Below the pieces are notes generated by a model. That model made no database searches, was not told the origin of the DNA, and was given only the letters and a program-made list of their open reading frames with translations. Shown here piece by piece: positions 60,486-64,000 of a stretch of DNA of 64,000 nucleotides (the first letter of the stretch is position 1; every line of letters begins with the position of its first letter). The stretch covers positions 186,001 through 250,000 of the forward strand of contig JBPOEY010000004.1 of the NCBI GenBank assembly GCA_051251645.1, written 5' to 3'. Made by a program: the position numbers and the translations under genes. Origin of the DNA: Litorimonas sp051251645. Lineage in GTDB: Bacteria > Pseudomonadota > Alphaproteobacteria > Caulobacterales > Maricaulaceae.

Positions 60486-62039
60486 ATGACTTTTAAAGCC
60501 AAATCTCTATCGGCCTTCCTCTTGGCGTCGGTTTTGACCGGTGGATGTGCAACGACCGTTCCTGACTATCTGGCCAAGCATAATGCGCTGTCTGAAACCG
60601 AGAAAAAAGAGGTTTACGGCTTCGAGGGGTCCGGCATTCCGGGGTCTCCGGAAATGATTGCCTATACTCAAGAGTGGGAGTCGATGAGTCGCTCCGCCGC
60701 CAAACAACGGGGCCGCGACCGCTTCAATGATAACAAATATGGCATGTTCATTCACTGGGGCCTCTACTCATCGCTAGGCGGTGTTTGGAAAGGCGAGACA
60801 ATGGAAGATGGCGGCGAGGGCCCCACTGTTGCCGAATGGATCATGCGCAGAAAACAAATACCGCGTGCTGAATATGCGGCGCTCGCAAAAGACTTTAATC
60901 CGCAGGGATTCAATGCCGATGAATGGGTTGCCATCGCCAAAGCGGCCGGCATGAAATATATCGTCATGGGGTCGAAGCATCACGAAGGTTTTGCGATGTT
61001 CGACAGCGATGTGAGCGACTTCAATATTGTCGATGCCACGCCGTTCGGCCGCGACGCGATCAAAGAAATGGAAGTTGCAGCCCACAAGGCCGGGCTGGAC
61101 TTCGGAGTCTATTATTCAAACGCGCTGGATTGGCGTGATGGCGGTGACAGCGGGATGAAAGATTATGGGCCGCCGCCGGGCGTAAAGCCCAGACGTGCGC
61201 CGTTCCCCAACACGTTTGATCCGTCTCCGGTTAGCTTTGATGATTATGTGAAGAACAAAGCTCTCCCGCAGGTTGAAGAGTTGGTGGATAATTATAATCT
61301 CAGCCAGATTTGGTTTGATACGCCAGCCTATATTCCGCCTAAATTCAGCATGGAATTTTATAAAACCGTTTATGAGGCCAACCCCGAAATTTTGGTCAAT
61401 TCACGCGTGGGAAATGGCTTCGGCGATATTGGTATTCCTGGTGACAACGTTATCCCGGATGAGGCCAGTTCCAATACGTGGGAAGGGATCGCTACTACGA
61501 ATAATAGCTGGGGATTTAAATCCTATGATACAGATTGGAAGTCGCCGGAAGAAACGCTCTATTGGTTGCTCGCCAATGTCAGCAAAGGCGGCAACTTTCT
61601 GTTAAATGTTGGTCCGGACGGAAACGGCGTCATCCCGCCCAGGTCTGCAGAGAACTTGATCGAAGTCGGCAAATGGCTCGCGGTCAATGGTGAGGCGATC
61701 TACGGCACGAAACCGTGGAAAGTTGATCACGAAGGCCCAACCAAAATTGAGATGAAGGGGACATCCCACCGCGAGAAAAACAAAGCGGACTTCAATTTTC
61801 AAAGCAACGATTTCTGGTTCACGCAAAAAGACGGCAATGTTTATGTGATCGCTTTGGCGCGCCCTGAAGCTAATAGTATTACCGTGACATCTCTCAAGGA
61901 TGAGACTGTTGCCGGCGTGCGCTTGCTGGGCAGCGGCGTAGAGCTTAACTGGGCTCAAGGGCTGGACGGACTGGCTGTGACACTTCCTGCATTCGCTCAG
62001 GATGGGCGTGGATATGCTCTTGAGGTGTCCTTTGAGTAG
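60486..62039 (+). CDS. GH29 alpha-L-fucosidase, lipoprotein
   Basis: 517 residues. Lipobox TGGC near residue 20; linker with GSGIPGSPEMIAYTQEW; barrel from NKYGMFIHWGLYSSLGG, GSKHHEGFAMFDS, nucleophile Asp278 in QIWFDTPAY, then GGNFLLNVGPDGNG. It is most like the GH29 at 31499, including the N-terminal linker, and both are next to an esterase gene. The ATG at 60486 begins the signal peptide; the open frame extends back to 60324 inside the sulfatase gene and is ignored. The esterase gene follows after 10 bp. Confidence 0.93.
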   Translation: MTFKAKSLSAFLLASVLTGGCATTVPDYLAKHNALSETEKKEVYGFEGSGIPGSPEMIAYTQEWESMSRSAAKQRGRDRFNDNKYGMFIHWGLYSSLGGVWKGETMEDGGEGPTVAEWIMRRKQIPRAEYAALAKDFNPQGFNADEWVAIAKAAGMKYIVMGSKHHEGFAMFDSDVSDFNIVDATPFGRDAIKEMEVAAHKAGLDFGVYYSNALDWRDGGDSGMKDYGPPPGVKPRRAPFPNTFDPSPVSFDDYVKNKALPQVEELVDNYNLSQIWFDTPAYIPPKFSMEFYKTVYEANPEILVNSRVGNGFGDIGIPGDNVIPDEASSNTWEGIATTNNSWGFKSYDTDWKSPEETLYWLLANVSKGGNFLLNVGPDGNGVIPPRSAENLIEVGKWLAVNGEAIYGTKPWKVDHEGPTKIEMKGTSHREKNKADFNFQSNDFWFTQKDGNVYVIALARPEANSITVTSLKDETVAGVRLLGSGVELNWAQGLDGLAVTLPAFAQDGRGYALEVSFE

Positions 62040-62049
62040 CTGCTTTAAT

Positions 62050-62946
62050 ATGCTGGATCGTCGGGCTTATATCGTGCGTCTGATCGTGTTTGTTGGCTAT
62101 GCGGTGCTTTCGGCCTGCGCAACCAATGAAGCACCAGATAATGCGGATCCTGCACCGATCACACCCGTTTTTATCTTGGCGGGCCAATCCAACATGACCG
62201 GGCAGTCAAAGATCAGCGATGCGCCGCCTGAATATGCCAGCATGCCGAACAATGTTATCTTTTACAACAACACGCAGGTGCTGAACCGCAAGGGATTCCG
62301 CGCGTGGGCGACCAGTGATGCGCCCCGCACCGACGATGATTTTATTTCAAATCGAGGAGAGGGATTTTATGGTCCTGAACTCGGCTTCGCTCATGCAGTC
62401 TCCGATACATATTTGGACCGCGACGTCATCATTATCAAATTCAGCTTAGGCGGCACAGGCATCGATGAATGGAGCCCGGCTTGGGAGGCCGGAAACTTTC
62501 CTGAGCGGTCCCGTAATGCCGCTATCGGCTCGCTGTTTCAGAAATCCCTCGACGCAGTGAAATCAGCAGATATTTCGGGAGCGTATGAGTATAAAGCGTT
62601 GGTCTGGGTCCAAGGTGAAAATGATGCGTTGTCGGCCGAGAATGCAAACAGTTACGGCGACAAATTAACGGAGCTGATCGACGGTTATCGCAGCGCGCTG
62701 GATGCGCCCGACTTGCAAGCAATTGTGGGCGAAATTAACCCGGTCTCGCAAAAACATAAATTCGTCAGGGAGGTTCAAGCCCAGATGGCAAAGGCTGCGG
62801 CGATGGATGACAAAGTCACAATTGTTTCAATGAAAGATCTATCCATGCGCGATGATGGCATCCACGCTGATGCGGCAGGATCGCTCGAGCTGGGACAAAG
62901 GCTCGGAGAGGCATGGCTCGCCAGCCAAATGTCCACAAGCAATTAG
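62050..62946 (+). CDS. SASA-family carbohydrate esterase (sialate O-acetylesterase-like), lipoprotein
   Basis: 298 residues. Lipobox LSAC near 23; SGNH-type motifs GQSNM (45-49, Ser47 nucleophile), GGTGIDEWSPAW, VQGEND and the terminal DGIHADAAGS with Asp and His. Family members remove acetyl groups from polysaccharides. Paired with a GH29 gene, as is the unrelated esterase at 33076, so deacetylation seems to accompany defucosylation in both operons. The ATG at 62050 lacks a strong ribosome site; in-frame ATGs at 62002 and 62014 lie in the GH29 gene and would allow overlap. Last gene of the operon, converging on the IclR gene ten bases away. Confidence 0.87.
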   Translation: MLDRRAYIVRLIVFVGYAVLSACATNEAPDNADPAPITPVFILAGQSNMTGQSKISDAPPEYASMPNNVIFYNNTQVLNRKGFRAWATSDAPRTDDDFISNRGEGFYGPELGFAHAVSDTYLDRDVIIIKFSLGGTGIDEWSPAWEAGNFPERSRNAAIGSLFQKSLDAVKSADISGAYEYKALVWVQGENDALSAENANSYGDKLTELIDGYRSALDAPDLQAIVGEINPVSQKHKFVREVQAQMAKAAAMDDKVTIVSMKDLSMRDDGIHADAAGSLELGQRLGEAWLASQMSTSN

Positions 62947-62956
62947 ATCGCGATCA

Positions 62957-63697
62957 TTATTGCGACAGCTGATCTGAAATCCTTTTAGTCGTTTCAATCA
63001 ATTCAGCAACTGGTAGCGTTGCAAGCGTTCCTATTTCTGAGATGCAAGGCGCGGTGAGGGACGCTGTTGTTTGTCCGCCCCGCATGATCGGAGCTGAGAT
63101 GTCCGTCACGCCGTCGATAAATCGGCTTTGCTTGCGCATATAGCCGTTTTTCAATGTTGTTTCGGATAGCTGAAGAAATTTGGCTTTGTCGAAATTCCGA
63201 TCAGAGGCCTTTATACGCGTGAGCATCTCTTTTTGCGTATCTTCCAAACACCATGTGTAAATGACCACGCCCGATGATGATCTTGCCAAGAGTTGCCGAT
63301 GTCCAATTCTAACGGAAAATGTGACAGGGCCAGGCGACTCCATGCGCGCAATGACGACGATGTCATCACCCGAATGAATCGCAATATGGCAGGATTGGTG
63401 CGTCAATTGTGAAAATTTACGCATTTCAGGCAAAGCGACTTCCAGCAATGTCGAAACCCGCGGGCGCTCCATACCCAAGGTAAACAGCTTGCGTGTCACG
63501 CGAAACCCGTCATGTCCCTCAGGCTTTTCGATATAGCCTGTTCGGTCCAACTCTTGAACCATCCGGAAGATTTCGCTCTTAGAGCGATCGAGCGCCGTAC
63601 ATATTTCCGACAAAGTCAATGGATCACTTTGTGGCGCTAAGAGTTCGATAATTTCTAAGCCTTTAACAAGCGCCGGGGCTTTGTATTTCGCTTCCAT
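62957..63697 (-). CDS. IclR-family transcriptional regulator
   Basis: 246 residues. N-terminal winged helix-turn-helix (about 8-70: ALVKGLEIIELLAPQ, TLSEICTALDRSKSEIFRMVQELDRTGYIEK) and the C-terminal effector domain containing HIAIHSGDDIVVIARMESPG, LARSSSGVVIYTW and SAPIMRGGQTTASLTAP. IclR proteins often regulate sugar-acid or aromatic catabolism in response to a pathway intermediate; here the effector may be KDF or fuconate (inference). AGAAGGACA lies before the ATG. Upstream are a 22-bp palindrome at 63773-63794 and a copy of the recurrent motif at 63832-63845. Confidence 0.92.
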   Translation of the reverse strand: MEAKYKAPALVKGLEIIELLAPQSDPLTLSEICTALDRSKSEIFRMVQELDRTGYIEKPEGHDGFRVTRKLFTLGMERPRVSTLLEVALPEMRKFSQLTHQSCHIAIHSGDDIVVIARMESPGPVTFSVRIGHRQLLARSSSGVVIYTWCLEDTQKEMLTRIKASDRNFDKAKFLQLSETTLKNGYMRKQSRFIDGVTDISAPIMRGGQTTASLTAPCISEIGTLATLPVAELIETTKRISDQLSQ

Positions 63698-63772
63698 TTC
63701 AGTGTCCTTCTATCGTCTATGCATCGTCATTATCAGCTATCCAAAATGATCCAGAGATGACCAACTTTTTCG

Positions 63773-63794
63773 AGACGTTTGCGAACAAACGTCT
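63773..63794. promoter_or_regulatory. Perfect 22-bp palindrome, candidate IclR operator
   Basis: Arms AGACGTTTG and CAAACGTCT separated by CGAA. It lies 76 bp upstream of the IclR start, a typical site for autoregulation. The half AAACGTC also appears at 47474-47480 upstream of fucD and at 50944-50950. Confidence 0.5.
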
Positions 63795-63831
63795 AGTTTC
63801 GATATTTACAAAAGTCCATATTTAAACTGAT

Positions 63832-63845
63832 TGTTTTATATATAA
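63832..63845 (+). promoter_or_regulatory. Recurrent AT-rich motif, copy 8
   Basis: Reads TGTTTTATATATAA, about 135 bp upstream of the IclR gene. Presence at the regulator's own promoter is compatible with feedback control of the locus. Confidence 0.4.
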
Positions 63846-64000
63846 TCGAGAATTCAGCGGTGATAATTGCGCCTTTTCAACCTAAGCTTCTGTTCCGCTA
63901 TGCAGCTACTACAGGTCGTTGCCCAGTCATTAATCTCAAACTACGTGGTTTTCTGGCAGAATCGACGTCTTTTTTAGACTTTCAGTTATAAACCAGATGA

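Larger units (their letters stand above)
63698..64000. other. Intergenic region upstream of the IclR gene
   Basis: 303 bases to the window edge with no gene recognised. It holds the IclR promoter, the palindrome at 63773-63794, CTAGTT at 63793-63798 and motif copy 8 at 63832-63845. A rightward gene beyond the edge could share it. Confidence 0.5.

Noticed and set aside
1..64000. Mobile elements, CRISPR arrays, tRNA or rRNA genes
   Set aside because: No transposase or integrase, direct-repeat array or RNA gene signature was found, so island transfer cannot be inferred from borders within this window.

Overview
The window looks like one large, dedicated locus for degrading a sulfated, fucose-rich polysaccharide (fucoidan type) in a marine Gram-negative bacterium. 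The host is most likely an alphaproteobacterium of the Caulobacterales/Hyphomonadaceae kind. That placement is inferred from a TonB-dependent receptor without any SusD partner, a NodT-type efflux lipoprotein, a DUF6491 lipoprotein, many lipobox signal peptides and an Entner-Doudoroff-like non-phosphorylative sugar pathway. No rRNA, tRNA, transposase or integrase was seen.

Layout. 1-3970 (minus): a truncated pyruvate carboxylase gene preceded by a short-chain dehydrogenase that fits 2-keto-3-deoxy-L-fuconate dehydrogenase. 4507-9903 (minus): a MacA-MacB-TolC type tripartite efflux operon (adaptor, ATPase, permease, outer-membrane factor) followed by a DUF6491 lipoprotein. 10062-15996 (minus): two tandem S1 sulfatases and a TonB-dependent receptor with a clear terminator between them. 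16345-21036 (plus): a DUF1592-type multidomain cytochrome c protein and a DUF1552 protein, a pair best known from planctomycetes and verrucomicrobia. 21304-27491 (plus): GH29 fucosidase, sulfatase and a GH141-like beta-helix enzyme with a PDZ tail. 27529-31371 (minus): GH29, DUF1080 and sulfatase. 31499-41329 (plus): GH29, esterase, PQQ-like propeller, gluconate-2-dehydrogenase subunit-3-like protein, GMC oxidoreductase, ThuA-like protein and sulfatase. 41398-46864 (minus): L-fucose dehydrogenase, fuconolactonase, diketo-deoxyfuconate hydrolase, L-lactate dehydrogenase and a divergent GH29. 47071-50890 (plus): mutarotase, L-fuconate dehydratase, FucP permease and an EF-hand protein. 51364-62946 (plus): sulfatase, GH29, GH141-like, sulfatase, sulfatase, GH29 and a SASA-type esterase. 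62957-63697 (minus): an IclR regulator.

How it works together (inference from family knowledge). Eight S1 sulfatases, six GH29 enzymes, two GH141-like enzymes and two esterases, nearly all exported and mostly lipoproteins, strip sulfate, acetyl and fucosyl groups at the cell surface or in the periplasm. The TonB receptor brings in oligosaccharides and FucP imports L-fucose. L-fucose then passes through mutarotase, L-fucose dehydrogenase, fuconolactonase, fuconate dehydratase, KDF dehydrogenase and the FAH-family hydrolase to pyruvate and L-lactate. The lactate dehydrogenase turns lactate into pyruvate, and pyruvate carboxylase feeds oxaloacetate. A second, oxidative branch (GMC + subunit 3 + DUF1080 + ThuA) suggests glycosides may also be cleaved through 3-keto intermediates.

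An AT-rich motif close to GGTTTkATATATGG recurs upstream of most operons and may be the operator of a shared regulator, possibly the IclR protein at the right end.
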